Source of the DNA: Variovorax sp. V213
Lineage (GTDB): Bacteria > Pseudomonadota > Gammaproteobacteria > Burkholderiales > Burkholderiaceae_C
NCBI RefSeq assembly: GCF_041154455.1
Contig: NZ_AP028664.1
Location: 4,341,001-4,405,000, forward strand
Direction of reading: 5' to 3'
Length of the DNA: 64,000 nt
Below are positions 8,282 to 16,749 of this stretch, in pieces; the stretch's first letter is position 1; every line of letters starts with the position of its first letter. Below the pieces are notes generated by a model that saw only the letters and a list, made by a program, of their open reading frames with translations, did no database searches and was not told where the DNA came from. The position numbers were made by a program, and so were the translations under genes.

Positions 8282-8302
8282 CTGGCGGCGCGATGCCGCC
8301 AG
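8282..8302. terminator. hairpin between lipoprotein gene and rnpB
   Basis: A perfect 8-base-pair stem, CTGGCGGC (8282-8289) with GCCGCCAG (8295-8302), lies just after the lipoprotein stop at 8276. On the plus strand it is followed by GGAAAG rather than T residues. On the minus strand a TTTTTCTTT run lies just after the rnpB 3' end and before the hairpin. It may stop readthrough between these convergent units, but it is not a classical terminator in either direction. Confidence 0.45.
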
Positions 8303-8315
8303 GGAAAGAAAAAGT

Positions 8316-8663
8316 GTGAAGCCCGCCGATAAGCCGGATTCTGTGCGTTGGGGTTGCCCCCAACGTGACCGCCATTACTCTGGGCCGTTTGTCGCCAAAC
8401 GGCTCGATGCCACCTACCCGCCAGCTCAGCGGAACCACCTCGATACTGGCCTACTTGGTGTTGCTGCGCGCAGAGATTGCCCGTTTCACCCGAACTGAAT
8501 CGGCTCGTCTCTGTTGCTCTGATCCTCACCTCACGGTGGAGAGTCGTTAACTCCTGCGCTGTCCTGTGCAGTCCGGACGTTCCTCCAGTGCGGTCTTTCG
8601 ACGCGGCGCCTTGCGGCGTCGCCCCTTTCGGGCTTGCACCAGCGGCGGTCTGGCGTGCTTCAC
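8316..8663 (-). ncRNA. rnpB: RNase P RNA (bacterial type A)
   Basis: The catalytic RNA of RNase P, which trims tRNA 5' leaders. On the minus strand it contains GAGGAACGTCCGGACTGCAC (8585-8566), the universally conserved 5' P4 region, and near the 3' end ACAGAATCCGGCTTATCGG (8345-8327). The ends are set by the P1 helix: GTGAAGC at 8663-8657 pairs with GCTTCAC at 8322-8316. The resulting length of about 348 bases is normal for betaproteobacteria. Ends are good to a few bases. Any protein frame in this interval is spurious. Confidence 0.95.
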
Positions 8664-8670
8664 GGAGGGA

Positions 8671-8676
8671 ATTATC
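8671..8676 (-). promoter_or_regulatory. -10 box of the rnpB promoter
   Basis: GATAAT on the minus strand (8676-8671) lies seven bases before the first base of the P1 helix, the right distance for a -10 element driving rnpB. The -35 region (GC-rich around 8694-8699) is poor. The region to the cysK start at 8767 must also carry the divergent cysK promoter. Confidence 0.6.
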
Positions 8677-8766
8677 GCCTGATCCCCTCGCATCCGCGCA
8701 GCCCGTTCCACAATGGCGGCTCGACCGACCTGCCCTGCCCCAACAAAGCCCAAGGAGATCCAATCA

Positions 8767-9687
8767 ATGAAAGCCCAGAACATCCTGCAGACCATCGGCA
8801 ACACGCCGCACATCCGCATCAACCGCCTGTTCGGCAATGCGAAGCAGCAGGTGTGGATCAAGTCCGAGCGCGCCAATCCGGGTGGCTCCATCAAGGACCG
8901 CATCGCGCTGTCGATGGTCGAAGATGCCGAAAGATCGGGTGCGCTGAAGCCCGGCGGCACCATCGTCGAGCCCACCTCGGGCAACACGGGCATCGGCCTG
9001 GCGATGGTTGCGGCAGTCAAGGGCTACAAGCTGATCCTGGTGATGCCCGACAGCATGTCGATGGAGCGCCGCCGCCTCATGCTCGCGTATGGCGCAACGT
9101 TCGACCTGACGCCGCGCGCCGGCGGGATGAAGGCCTCCATTGCCCGCGCCGAAGAAATCGTGGCCGGCACGCCGGGCGCGTGGATGCCGCAGCAGTTCAA
9201 CAACCCGGCCAACGTCGACGTGCACATGCGCACCACGGCCGAGGAAATCGCGGCCGATTTTCCTGACGGCATCGACGTGCTGATCACGGGTGTGGGCACC
9301 GGCGGCCACATCACCGGCGTGGCCAAGGTGCTCAAGAAGAAGTGGCCGAAGCTGCAGGTGTTTGCGGTGGAGCCGGTGGCCTCGCCGGTGATCTCGGGCG
9401 GCGCGCCCTCGCCGCACCCGATCCAGGGCATTGGCGCTGGCTTCATCCCGAAGAACCTCGACACCTCGCTGCTGGACGGCGTGCTGCAGGTGGACGCCGA
9501 GCCCGCGCGCGAAATGGCCCGCCGCTGCGCGGTCGAGGAAGGCATGCTGGTGGGCATCTCCTCCGGCGCCACGCTCACGGCCATTGCGCAGAAGCTGCCC
9601 ACGCTGCCGCCCGACGCGGTGGTGCTGGGCTTCAACTACGACACCGGCGAGCGCTACCTCTCGGTCGACGGTTTCCTCCCAGCCTGA
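8767..9687 (+). CDS. cysK: cysteine synthase (O-acetylserine sulfhydrylase)
   Basis: A 306-residue PLP enzyme that makes L-cysteine from O-acetylserine and sulfide in the cytoplasm. The PLP lysine sits in GGSIKDR at about residue 43. The phosphate/substrate loop is TSGNTG at about 69-74. The C-terminal SSGAT follows a GMLVGISSGA stretch. Length and the segment ATFDLTPRAGGMKASIARAE fit the CysK subtype better than CysM, though the two are close. The ATG at 8767 is chosen because AAGGAGA lies at 8751-8757. Divergent from rnpB. Confidence 0.93.
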   Translation: MKAQNILQTIGNTPHIRINRLFGNAKQQVWIKSERANPGGSIKDRIALSMVEDAERSGALKPGGTIVEPTSGNTGIGLAMVAAVKGYKLILVMPDSMSMERRRLMLAYGATFDLTPRAGGMKASIARAEEIVAGTPGAWMPQQFNNPANVDVHMRTTAEEIAADFPDGIDVLITGVGTGGHITGVAKVLKKKWPKLQVFAVEPVASPVISGGAPSPHPIQGIGAGFIPKNLDTSLLDGVLQVDAEPAREMARRCAVEEGMLVGISSGATLTAIAQKLPTLPPDAVVLGFNYDTGERYLSVDGFLPA

Positions 9688-9771
9688 ACCCGCCATCACC
9701 AGCTATCTCTTTCATAGCGCCTTGGGCGCGTAAAATCAGCGGCCTGCTTGATAACCACAAGCCCCACCGAC

Positions 9772-11412
9772 ATGCTGAGAATTTCCGAAATCAAACTGCC
9801 GCTCGACCACGACGACGCGGCCCTCCCCCACGCCATTGCCACCGCCCTCGACACGCCGGTTTCCAGCGTGCGCGAGTTCAAGGTGTTCAAGCGCAGCTTC
9901 GATGCGCGCAAGCCGCAGCTGCTGCAGGTCTACATCGTCGACGTGCAATTGAGCGATGCGAAGCTCGAAGCCGCGCTGCTCGCCAGGCATGCCGGCCACC
10001 CGCACATCCAGCCCGCGCCCGACATGCGCTACACGCCGCCGGCGCAGGCGCCCGAGGGCGCGCCCCGGCCCGTCGTGATCGGCTTTGGCCCCTGCGGCAT
10101 CTTCGCGGCGCTGATGCTCGCGAAGATGGGCTTCAAGCCCATCGTGCTCGAGCGCGGCAAGACCGTGCGCCAGCGCACCCGCGACACCTGGGGCCTGTGG
10201 CGCAAGAGCGTGCTCAACCCCGAATCGAACGTGCAGTTCGGCGAGGGCGGTGCGGGCACTTTTTCCGACGGCAAGCTCTACAGCCAGATCAAGGACCCGC
10301 GCTTCCTCGGCCGCAAGGTGATGGAAGAGTTCGTGAAGGCCGGCGCGCCGCCCGAGATTCTTTACGTCGCGCATCCGCACATCGGCACCTTCAAGCTGGT
10401 GAAGGTGGTGGAGAACATCCGCGAGCAGATCGTGTCGCTGGGCGGCGAGATCCGCTTCGAACAGCGCGTGACCGACGTGCAGATCGAAAACGGCCAGCTT
10501 CGCGGCCTCACCGTGCTCGACCAGGCCACCGGCCAGAGCAGCGAGCTGCGGGCCGACCACGTGGTGATGGCGCTCGGCCACAGCTCGCGCGACACCTTCG
10601 CCATGCTGCACGAGCGCGGCGTTCACATCGAGGCCAAGCCCTTCTCCATCGGCTTTCGCGTCGAGCATCCGCAGGGCCTGATCGACCGTGCACGCTGGGG
10701 CCGCCATGCGGGCCATCCGCTGCTCGGCGCGGCCGACTACAAGCTGGTACACCACGCGAGCAACGGCCGCTCGGTCTACAGCTTCTGCATGTGCCCGGGC
10801 GGCACCGTGGTGGCGGCCACCAGCGAGCCGGGCCGCGTGGTCACCAACGGCATGAGCCAGTATTCGCGCAACGAGCGCAACGCCAACGCAGGCATCGTGG
10901 TGGGCATCGATCCGCGCGACTTTCCCGGCTGGTCGGCCGAGACCGCGGGCGACGCGCTCGCCGGCATCGCACTGCAGCGCGAGCTCGAGTCGAACGCATT
11001 CGTGCTAGGCGGTGGCGACTACCGCGCGCCGGGCCAGCTGGTGGGCGACTTCATCGCCGGCAAGCCCTCGACTGCGCTCGGCAGCGTGATGCCGTCGTAC
11101 AAGCCCGGCGTCACGCCCACCGACCTGCACCAGGCGCTGCCCGCCTACGCCATCGAGGCGATGCGCGAAGCCTTTCCCGCCTTCGGCCGCAAGATCAAGG
11201 GCTTCGACCTGCACGACGCAGTGCTGACGGGCGTGGAAACGCGCACCTCGTCGCCGATCCGCATCACGCGCGGCGACGATTTCCAGAGCCTCAACGTGCG
11301 CGGGCTGTACCCGGCCGGCGAAGGTGCGAGCTACGCGGGCGGCATCCTGTCGGCCGGCGTGGACGGCATCAAGGTGGCCGAAGCCGTGGCGCGCAGCGTC
11401 GCGGGGGCCTGA
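9772..11412 (+). CDS. FAD-dependent dehydrogenase of the COG2509 type
   Basis: A 546-residue protein. An N-terminal alpha/beta segment of about 90 residues precedes the Rossmann dinucleotide-binding loop PVVIGFGPCGIFAALMLAKM (about residues 100-119). Further family motifs are NVQFGEGGAGTFSDGKL (about 150) and a C-terminal FAD loop GLYPAGEGASYAGGI (about 513-527). These proteins are annotated as uncharacterised FAD-dependent dehydrogenases; substrate unknown. The start is the ATG at 9772 (MLRISEIKL), the conserved beginning. The flavin-reductase-like gene starts 12 bases after the stop, so a shared operon and possible flavin traffic between the two products are plausible. Confidence 0.88.
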   Translation: MLRISEIKLPLDHDDAALPHAIATALDTPVSSVREFKVFKRSFDARKPQLLQVYIVDVQLSDAKLEAALLARHAGHPHIQPAPDMRYTPPAQAPEGAPRPVVIGFGPCGIFAALMLAKMGFKPIVLERGKTVRQRTRDTWGLWRKSVLNPESNVQFGEGGAGTFSDGKLYSQIKDPRFLGRKVMEEFVKAGAPPEILYVAHPHIGTFKLVKVVENIREQIVSLGGEIRFEQRVTDVQIENGQLRGLTVLDQATGQSSELRADHVVMALGHSSRDTFAMLHERGVHIEAKPFSIGFRVEHPQGLIDRARWGRHAGHPLLGAADYKLVHHASNGRSVYSFCMCPGGTVVAATSEPGRVVTNGMSQYSRNERNANAGIVVGIDPRDFPGWSAETAGDALAGIALQRELESNAFVLGGGDYRAPGQLVGDFIAGKPSTALGSVMPSYKPGVTPTDLHQALPAYAIEAMREAFPAFGRKIKGFDLHDAVLTGVETRTSSPIRITRGDDFQSLNVRGLYPAGEGASYAGGILSAGVDGIKVAEAVARSVAGA

Positions 11413-11424
11413 GGAGCCACTGCC

Positions 11425-12048
11425 ATGCCGAACGACGATTTCCACTTCTACGAGCCCGCCAAGGGCCACGGCCTGCCGCACGATCCATTCAACGCGATGG
11501 TGGGGCCGCGGCCGATCGGATGGATCTCGTCGCAGGACGAGAACGGCGTGCTCAACCTCGCGCCCTACAGCTTTTTCAACGCCTTCAACTACACGCCGCC
11601 CATCGTCGGCTTTGCGAGCATCGGCGCCAAGGACAGCCTGCACAACATCCGCCAGACGGGCGAGTTTGGCTGGAACCTGGCCACCCGGCCGCTGGCCGAG
11701 CAGATGAACCAGTCGTGCGCGGCCGTGCCGCCCGAGGTGAACGAGTTCGAACTCGCGGGCCTCACGCCCGCGGCTTCGCGCCACATCGCGGTGCCGCGCG
11801 TGGCCGAGAGCCCGGTGTCCTTCGAATGCCGGCTCACGCAGCTGCTGCAGCTCGAAGGTGTCGATGGCGTGCCGGTGCCCACCTGGCTGATTCTTGGCGA
11901 AGTGGTGGGCGTGCACATTGCCCGGCACCTGCTGAAGAACGGCATCTACGACACCGCCGCGGCGCAGCCCATCCTGCGCGGAGGCGGTCCCGCCGATTAT
12001 TTCGAGATCAGCCCCGACAATCTCTTCAAGATGTTCCGCCCGCGCTGA
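11425..12048 (+). CDS. flavin reductase-like FMN-binding protein
   Basis: A 207-residue FMN-binding split-barrel protein. MVGPRPIGWISSQDENG (about residues 25-41) and LAPYSFFNAFNYTPPIVGFA (about 45-64) are the phosphate- and isoalloxazine-binding segments of the DIM6/NTAB family. Members reduce flavin with NAD(P)H or act as flavoprotein partners. GAGGAGCC precedes the ATG. It follows the FAD dehydrogenase with a 12-base gap, so the two are probably co-expressed. Physiological substrate unknown. Confidence 0.88.
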   Translation: MPNDDFHFYEPAKGHGLPHDPFNAMVGPRPIGWISSQDENGVLNLAPYSFFNAFNYTPPIVGFASIGAKDSLHNIRQTGEFGWNLATRPLAEQMNQSCAAVPPEVNEFELAGLTPAASRHIAVPRVAESPVSFECRLTQLLQLEGVDGVPVPTWLILGEVVGVHIARHLLKNGIYDTAAAQPILRGGGPADYFEISPDNLFKMFRPR

Positions 12049-12099
12049 GCGCGTGGAATCCAATTTTTCCGCCGCTGCCAACCTGACAAGAACCGACCG

Positions 12100-12978
12100 A
12101 TGACCGACACCGCCACGCCCCAAGAAGAAATCCAGGAAGTCCAGCCGGCGGAAGCCGAGGGCGCCGCCCCGCAGCAGCCACCGAGCGCCGATGGGCGCCC
12201 GCCCCGGTCGCCTCGCCCGCCGCGGCAGCCACGCCAGCAGCAGCAAAAACAGAAGCCCAGGCAGGCGGCGCAGCAGCAGCAACAGCCGGCGCGCTCGCGC
12301 AAGGTGCATCCCGCGCTGGAGAAACTGTTCGAGCTCTATCCGAACATGTTCGGCGCACGCTTCCTGCCGCTCAAGCTCGGCGTGTTCCAGGACCTGCTCG
12401 AAAAGCACCCGGACGACTTCAAGAAGGACGACCTGAAGGTGGCGCTGGGCCTGCACGCGCGCTCCACGCGCTACCTCGAAGCGGTGGCCGCAGGCCTTGC
12501 GCGCCACGATCTCGATGGCAACGTGGTGGAACCCGTTGCGCCGGAGCATGTGCACCACGCCATCCTCGAACTCCACCGCCGCCGCGCGCAGCGTTCCGGC
12601 GAAGACCTGCGCCCGCAACTGGTGGCGCGCATCGCCCGGGCCGTGGAAGCCTCGGGCCTCGACCGCGAAGCCTACGCCGTGCTGGTGCGCTCGCGCGACG
12701 AAGAAACCAATGCCGTGCTCGACGAAGCCCTGGCCGAACTGGCCCGCCAGGCCGCCAAGCGCGAGGCGCTGTTGCGCGCCTTCGAGGCCAGCGGCCGCAG
12801 CAGCGAGCATGAATTTGCCGAGATGTACGGCATGGATGCCGACGAGGTGGCGCGCACGCTGCAGCGGGCGCGTGACGACAACAAGCGGGCACTGGCTGCG
12901 GCCGAGACCGCCGCGCCTGCCGCCGAAGCGGCACCGGACGCTACCGGGTCCGACCAGCCCGCCGCCACCAGCAATTGA
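12100..12978 (+). CDS. proQ: ProQ/FinO-family RNA chaperone
   Basis: A 292-residue protein. Residues 1-65 are a basic, Gln/Pro-rich disordered tail. Residues about 66-170 form the ProQ/FinO domain, starting VHPALEKLFELYPNMFGARF and including KKDDLKVALGLHARSTRYLE. The C-terminal third is helical and ends in an Ala/Glu/Pro tail. ProQ/FinO proteins bind structured small RNAs and mRNA 3' ends. The domain order (disordered, FinO, helical tail) differs from E. coli ProQ, where the FinO domain is N-terminal, but matches longer Burkholderiales forms. The symbol reflects family membership only. A palindrome lies about 50 bases downstream. Confidence 0.85.
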   Translation: MTDTATPQEEIQEVQPAEAEGAAPQQPPSADGRPPRSPRPPRQPRQQQQKQKPRQAAQQQQQPARSRKVHPALEKLFELYPNMFGARFLPLKLGVFQDLLEKHPDDFKKDDLKVALGLHARSTRYLEAVAAGLARHDLDGNVVEPVAPEHVHHAILELHRRRAQRSGEDLRPQLVARIARAVEASGLDREAYAVLVRSRDEETNAVLDEALAELARQAAKREALLRAFEASGRSSEHEFAEMYGMDADEVARTLQRARDDNKRALAAAETAAPAAEAAPDATGSDQPAATSN

Positions 12979-13026
12979 ACGCCCCGAAGCGCCTGGTACG
13001 CCGCAACTGTGCAGTTTGACCGGGGC

Positions 13027-13046
13027 GCAGCGAAATTTTTCGCTGC
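13027..13046. other. perfect palindrome downstream of proQ
   Basis: GCAGCGAAA (13027-13035) and TTTCGCTGC (13038-13046) form a perfect 9-base-pair stem with a two-base centre. It lies between proQ and the lipoprotein pair. There is no following T-run, so it could be a processing or terminating stem, or an operator for the downstream lipoprotein genes. Confidence 0.55.
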
Positions 13047-13123
13047 AATCGGCGCTCGGAATACGTTTTCATACATTTACAGTTACATTTCTCCGGCCCA
13101 TTTCGGGCGGAGGAGAAGTTAAT

Positions 13124-13567
13124 TTGAAAAGAGTCATCCGGCTGCTTCTCGCAGCCGTGGCTGTTTCCGTGTTCGCGAGCGGCTGCGCCGTCAACCGCGC
13201 AACAGCCACCGTCGACCCCTCGGCGAATCTCGACAAGCTGCGCGTGGTGCAGGTCAGGAAGCTTGAGGGTGAAGACGGCACGATCCAGAAACTGATCGCG
13301 AGCAATCTGCGAAAACGCGGGTACGAGGTGTCGGAGGATGCCAAGTCGCCCGAGAAGGTCGATGCAGTCGTGACGTACGTCGACAAGTGGATGTGGGACA
13401 TCACGATGTACCTGATCGAGCTCACCGTCACGGTCCGCGAGCCGAAGTCCGACTTTCCGTTGGCCACCGGCAATTCGCTCCACTCCTCCCTCACACGCCT
13501 CTCGCCGCCGGAAATGGTCGACGAGGTGGTCGGCAACATCTTCAAAGAATCGGAAAAATCCAAATGA
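13124..13567 (+). CDS. small lipoprotein, first of a coupled pair
   Basis: A 147-residue protein that starts with TTG at 13124. No in-frame ATG is available, and GGAGGAGAAG (13109-13118) is an excellent ribosome-binding site at the right distance. The signal peptide ends in the lipobox FASGC, with the lipidated Cys at about residue 20. The mature part has an alpha/beta pattern (KLRVVQVRKL, DAVVTYVDKWMWDITMYLIE) resembling periplasmic auxiliary lipoproteins, but no named family is recognised. Its stop overlaps the ATG of the next lipoprotein gene (ATGA, 13564-13567), so the pair is coupled and may act as a complex. Confidence 0.8.
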   Translation: MKRVIRLLLAAVAVSVFASGCAVNRATATVDPSANLDKLRVVQVRKLEGEDGTIQKLIASNLRKRGYEVSEDAKSPEKVDAVVTYVDKWMWDITMYLIELTVTVREPKSDFPLATGNSLHSSLTRLSPPEMVDEVVGNIFKESEKSK

Positions 13568-14109
13568 TCAGCACCACCACCCTTCGCCGCGCAGGCGCCC
13601 TGGCCGTTCTTTCCATCGTCGTCGTGCTCGCGGGCTGCGCTTCATCGGCCAACCGCGAGGCCATGACGCCCACCAGCATCGCCTCGAGCAAGAAGCTGCC
13701 CTACTCGCTGTCGGTGAAAACCGGTGGCGGCAATGAAACGAACCCGCTGTGGAGCTCGGATATCTCCAACGAGGACCTGGCTGCAGCCATCGAGAAGGCG
13801 GTGACGCAATCGACCCTGTTCAAGGAAGTCGTTAAGGGCAAGAACGGCGACTACGAGCTCTCGGTCTCGATCGTCAAGCTGACCAAGCCCACATTCGGCG
13901 CCGCGTTCACGGTCGACATGGAGGCGGGCTGGTCGCTCATCAAAGCCTCAGACAAGTCGGTGGCGATGCGCCAGGTCATCAAGTCGACCTACACGGGTGG
14001 CGCGTTCGATTCGCTCGTCGGCACGACCCGCCTGCGCATGTCGGTGGAAGGCGCCGCACGCAACAACATCAAGCAGGGCCTGGAAGCCGTCGCGGCGCTC
14101 AATCTCTGA
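13564..14109 (+). CDS. small lipoprotein, second of a coupled pair
   Basis: A 181-residue protein whose ATG lies within the preceding stop. The signal peptide has the lipobox VVLAGC (Cys at about residue 23). The mature domain (SLSVKTGGGNETNPLW, DYELSVSIVKLTKPTFGAAF, then a C-terminal helix RNNIKQGLEAVAAL) has a size and strand/helix pattern similar to its partner, suggesting related folds. No function is recognised. A strong terminator follows after 26 bases, closing the two-gene unit. Confidence 0.82.
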   Translation: MISTTTLRRAGALAVLSIVVVLAGCASSANREAMTPTSIASSKKLPYSLSVKTGGGNETNPLWSSDISNEDLAAAIEKAVTQSTLFKEVVKGKNGDYELSVSIVKLTKPTFGAAFTVDMEAGWSLIKASDKSVAMRQVIKSTYTGGAFDSLVGTTRLRMSVEGAARNNIKQGLEAVAALNL

Positions 14110-14135
14110 TCGAACGACAGACCGTTCGGTGAAAG

Positions 14136-14168
14136 AAAAAGGGGCTGGTGAATCACCAGCCCCTTTTT
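14136..14168. terminator. bidirectional terminator between lipoprotein pair and htpX
   Basis: AAAAAGGGGCTGGTG (14136-14150) pairs with CACCAGCCCCTTTTT (14154-14168) around three bases, with T-runs on both strands. It lies between the convergent lipoprotein pair (stop 14109) and htpX (stop 14189), so it can serve both. Confidence 0.92.
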
Positions 14169-14188
14169 CTTGTGCCTCTGCGCAGTGC

Positions 14189-15061
14189 TCAGCGCGCGTT
14201 CTGCAGCGCCGCAATGCGCTCTTCGATCGGCGGGTGCGTGGCAAAGAGCTTGCCGATGCTGCCCGTGATGCCCATGGCTTCCACCGCCTTGGGCAGCTCG
14301 CCGGCAGGCAGGCCGCCAAGGCGGGCGAGCGCGTTCATCATCGGCTGCTTCTGGCCCATGAGCGCGGCCGAGCCGGCGTCGGCGCGGAATTCGCGCTGGC
14401 GCGAGAACCACGCCACCACGATGGCGGCGGCAAAACCCAGCACGATGTCGAGCACGATGGTGCTCACGTAGTAGCCGATGCCGGGGCCCGACGAGCGGTC
14501 GTCGCCGCGGCGCAGGAAGCTGTCGACCGCATAGCCGATCACGCGCGACAGGAAGACGACGAAGGTGTTCATCACGCCCTGGATCAGCGTCATGGTGACC
14601 ATGTCGCCGTTGGCGATGTGCGCCACCTCGTGGCCGATGACGGCTTCGACTTCTTCGCGCGTCATGCCCTGCAGCAGGCCGGTGGACACCGCCACCAGCG
14701 ACGAGTTCTTGAACGCGCCGGTGGCGAAGGCATTGGGCTCGCCCTCGAAGATGCCGACCTCGGGCATGCCGATGCCGGCCTTGTCGGCGAACTTGCGCAC
14801 CGTGCCGACGATCCAGGCCTCGTCGGGCGACTGGGGGTTGTCGATCATGTGCAGCTTGGTCGTCCATTTGGCCATGGGCTTGCTGATCAGCAGCGAAATG
14901 ATCGCGCCGCCAAAGCCCATGATCAGCGCAAAGCCGAGCAGCGCCGTGAGGTTCAGCCCGTTGGCCGTCAGAAAGCGGTTGACGCCGAGCAGGCTGGCGA
15001 CGATGCCGAGCACTGCAACGACCATGACATTGGTCAAAACGAACAGAAGGATACGTTTCAA
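14189..15061 (-). CDS. htpX: membrane zinc protease HtpX
   Basis: A 290-residue inner-membrane M48 metalloprotease that degrades damaged membrane proteins. Two N-terminal transmembrane helices (about residues 4-24 and 37-59) precede the zinc motif HEVAH (144-148), with the third ligand Glu in REFRADAGSA. Two more hydrophobic helices lie around 155-175 and 195-215. The length matches E. coli HtpX (293). The gene is single, ends at a shared terminator, and has about 150 bases of non-coding DNA before the next gene on the same strand. Confidence 0.95.
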   Translation of the reverse strand: MKRILLFVLTNVMVVAVLGIVASLLGVNRFLTANGLNLTALLGFALIMGFGGAIISLLISKPMAKWTTKLHMIDNPQSPDEAWIVGTVRKFADKAGIGMPEVGIFEGEPNAFATGAFKNSSLVAVSTGLLQGMTREEVEAVIGHEVAHIANGDMVTMTLIQGVMNTFVVFLSRVIGYAVDSFLRRGDDRSSGPGIGYYVSTIVLDIVLGFAAAIVVAWFSRQREFRADAGSAALMGQKQPMMNALARLGGLPAGELPKAVEAMGITGSIGKLFATHPPIEERIAALQNAR

Positions 15062-15214
15062 GTTGAATTCTCCGTGGGGGAATGCTGCCGCATAGATGAG
15101 GACCGGGTGGCCCTCTTCAAGCCGTGCAGAAAATGGCGCTCGTCCTGTGTTGTTTGGGTTCTGAAGGAGGCCGCACCGCGGCTTGCGAGTAGAGCAATGA
15201 TAGGAGCAAAAGTT

Positions 15215-15955
15215 CTACGGACCGGGCCTGAAGACCTTCGGATCGTCGTAGAAATCTGCCGCGGCGTTGTCTGCGCACCAGCCCGGCACGCCGAGCACCG
15301 GCAGCGGAACGAAAGGTTTGCGCGCAAGGTTTTGCGGATCGAGGCTGCGTGCCAGCGCCCGGTCGTCCAGCGCCGCCGGTCCGCCGGCGTCCGGCGGCGG
15401 CAGCAGCAGCACATGTGCGGTGATCGGTTTTCGCGGGGTGGTGAGTTTCTCGAGCAGCGCATGGCCGAACACGAGCAGGCGCGCCTCGGACCACAGTGCG
15501 CGTTGCGTCACGAAAAGGGTGTGCCAGTCGCGCGCGGCCAGCGCCTTCCACAACGCGGCGGGTGCATCGAGCACGGCGCCGTTCTCGTCGAAGAGCGTGA
15601 GCGCATCGCGCACCGGACCGCGCGTAGACGTGACGCCGTTGCGGGCGATCTCCGCGGCTTGCAGCGCATTGAGGCGGCGCTTGGTTTCGGGAAACGCCAG
15701 CCAGACCAGCCCGTTGAAAAAGTCGTGCAGGTTGTCGCGCGTCGGCACGGTGCCGGTCTGGAAGATGTGGGCTTCGTAGGCATGGCCCGCGGGCAGGTCC
15801 AGTTGCGGCACGAAAGTGGGCGCGGAAGCCGGCTTGGCGCCCTGCTGCAGCGCCGCGGCAACGGTGGTGCGAAGTGCAGCATGCGCCGCCGCTTCACCCA
15901 TGGCCCGATAAGGCCCGAGCCACGGCTGCGACCAGTCGATCGCCGCCAGGCTCAA
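15215..15955 (-). CDS. DUF3025 domain protein
   Basis: A 246-residue soluble protein. The segments GTVPTRDNLHDFFNGLVWLA (about residues 67-86) and LFDENGAVLD (about 120) are the recognisable signature of DUF3025, a proteobacterial family of unknown function. Its ATG overlaps the stop of the upstream NYN-domain gene by four bases (15952-15955), so the two are made together. That makes a nucleic-acid-related role possible, but this is inference from coupling alone. Confidence 0.85.
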   Translation of the reverse strand: MSLAAIDWSQPWLGPYRAMGEAAAHAALRTTVAAALQQGAKPASAPTFVPQLDLPAGHAYEAHIFQTGTVPTRDNLHDFFNGLVWLAFPETKRRLNALQAAEIARNGVTSTRGPVRDALTLFDENGAVLDAPAALWKALAARDWHTLFVTQRALWSEARLLVFGHALLEKLTTPRKPITAHVLLLPPPDAGGPAALDDRALARSLDPQNLARKPFVPLPVLGVPGWCADNAAADFYDDPKVFRPGP

Positions 15956-16749
15956 GGCGCGGGGGCTCCGGTCCAGCGGATGCGGTCGGGGTGCTGCAGC
16001 ACGGCGAACTCCGCCGGGAGCTTGTCGAACAGCTTGAGCGAACTGCCATGCTTGCCGAGCAGACCGGCCGCGCGCAATGCCTGGGCCACGTCGTTGAGCG
16101 GCACGTCGGCACCGCTGCGCAACGCGGGCGCCGCCTGCAGGATGAACTCGGCCGCCTCGGAAGTCGGCTGCGCCGGCTTGGCGGCCTTGGCCGTTTTTCG
16201 GGCCGCTGTCTTGGCTGCGGTCTTACGGGCCGGCGTGGCCGCGCTCGTGCCGGTCTTGGCGGGTGATGCGCGCTTCGCGGCCACCTTGGCGGCGGCCTTC
16301 CTGGCTGGTGCAGTGGGCGGCGCGAGCGGCGCACCATGGTGCCGCAGGTCGGTGAACTCGTCGTAGACCGCCACGGTCTCTTCGCCCGTCTTGCCCTGCT
16401 GGCCGAGGCCGCACACGCGGCAGCCCTTTTCGCGCAGGCGGATCACCAGCGGCGCGAAGTCGGAATCGGAAGACACCAGCACCACCACGTCGGGGCGCTC
16501 GGCAATCACGAGATCGATGGCATCGACCGCGAGCGCGATGTCGGTGCTGTTCTTGCCGGACGAGAGATTGACCATCGGCCGCACCGACAGGCGCTTGAAG
16601 AGCGCCTGCTGCTTGAGTGCGGTTTCGGCGTTGCAGTAAGCGCGGCGCACATGAACGGCGCCGTGCTCGGCCATGGTGCGCTGCACGGCCTGCTCGATCA
16701 CGTCGGCCGAGACGTTGTCGGCATCGATCAGCAGCATCACGCGAATCAT
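15952..16749 (-). CDS. NYN-domain putative ribonuclease with histone-like linker and C-terminal LOTUS-like domain
   Basis: A 265-residue protein in three parts. Residues 1-145 are an NYN (PIN-like) nuclease domain with acidic metal ligands at D9 and D11 (LLIDADN), D70 (NSTDIALAVD), and D95/D97 (VSSDSDF). Residues about 148-195 are a Lys/Ala/Pro-rich linker like histone H1 tails (KAAAKVAAKR). Residues about 196-265 fold as a small winged-helix/OST-HTH (LOTUS)-like module (VPLNDVAQALRAAGLLGKHG). The family pairing suggests RNA cleavage or binding. The start is the ATG at 16749 (MIRVMLLIDA); a longer frame runs into repetitive intergenic DNA. It is translationally coupled to the DUF3025 gene. 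Confidence 0.85.
   Translation of the reverse strand: MIRVMLLIDADNVSADVIEQAVQRTMAEHGAVHVRRAYCNAETALKQQALFKRLSVRPMVNLSSGKNSTDIALAVDAIDLVIAERPDVVVLVSSDSDFAPLVIRLREKGCRVCGLGQQGKTGEETVAVYDEFTDLRHHGAPLAPPTAPARKAAAKVAAKRASPAKTGTSAATPARKTAAKTAARKTAKAAKPAQPTSEAAEFILQAAPALRSGADVPLNDVAQALRAAGLLGKHGSSLKLFDKLPAEFAVLQHPDRIRWTGAPAP

Noticed and set aside
8266..8763. Apparent protein frames within 8266-8763 on both strands
   Set aside because: The interval is rnpB, with conserved P4 and P1 elements, so these frames are not genes.
9342..12086. Open frame of over 900 codons in a shifted frame across cysK, the FAD dehydrogenase and the flavin reductase
   Set aside because: Three well-recognised genes occupy the same strand in other frames; the Ala/Arg-rich product has no recognisable motif.
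14565..15095. Possible small membrane protein opposite htpX
   Set aside because: Hydrophobicity simply mirrors the HtpX transmembrane segments in antisense; no ribosome-binding site.
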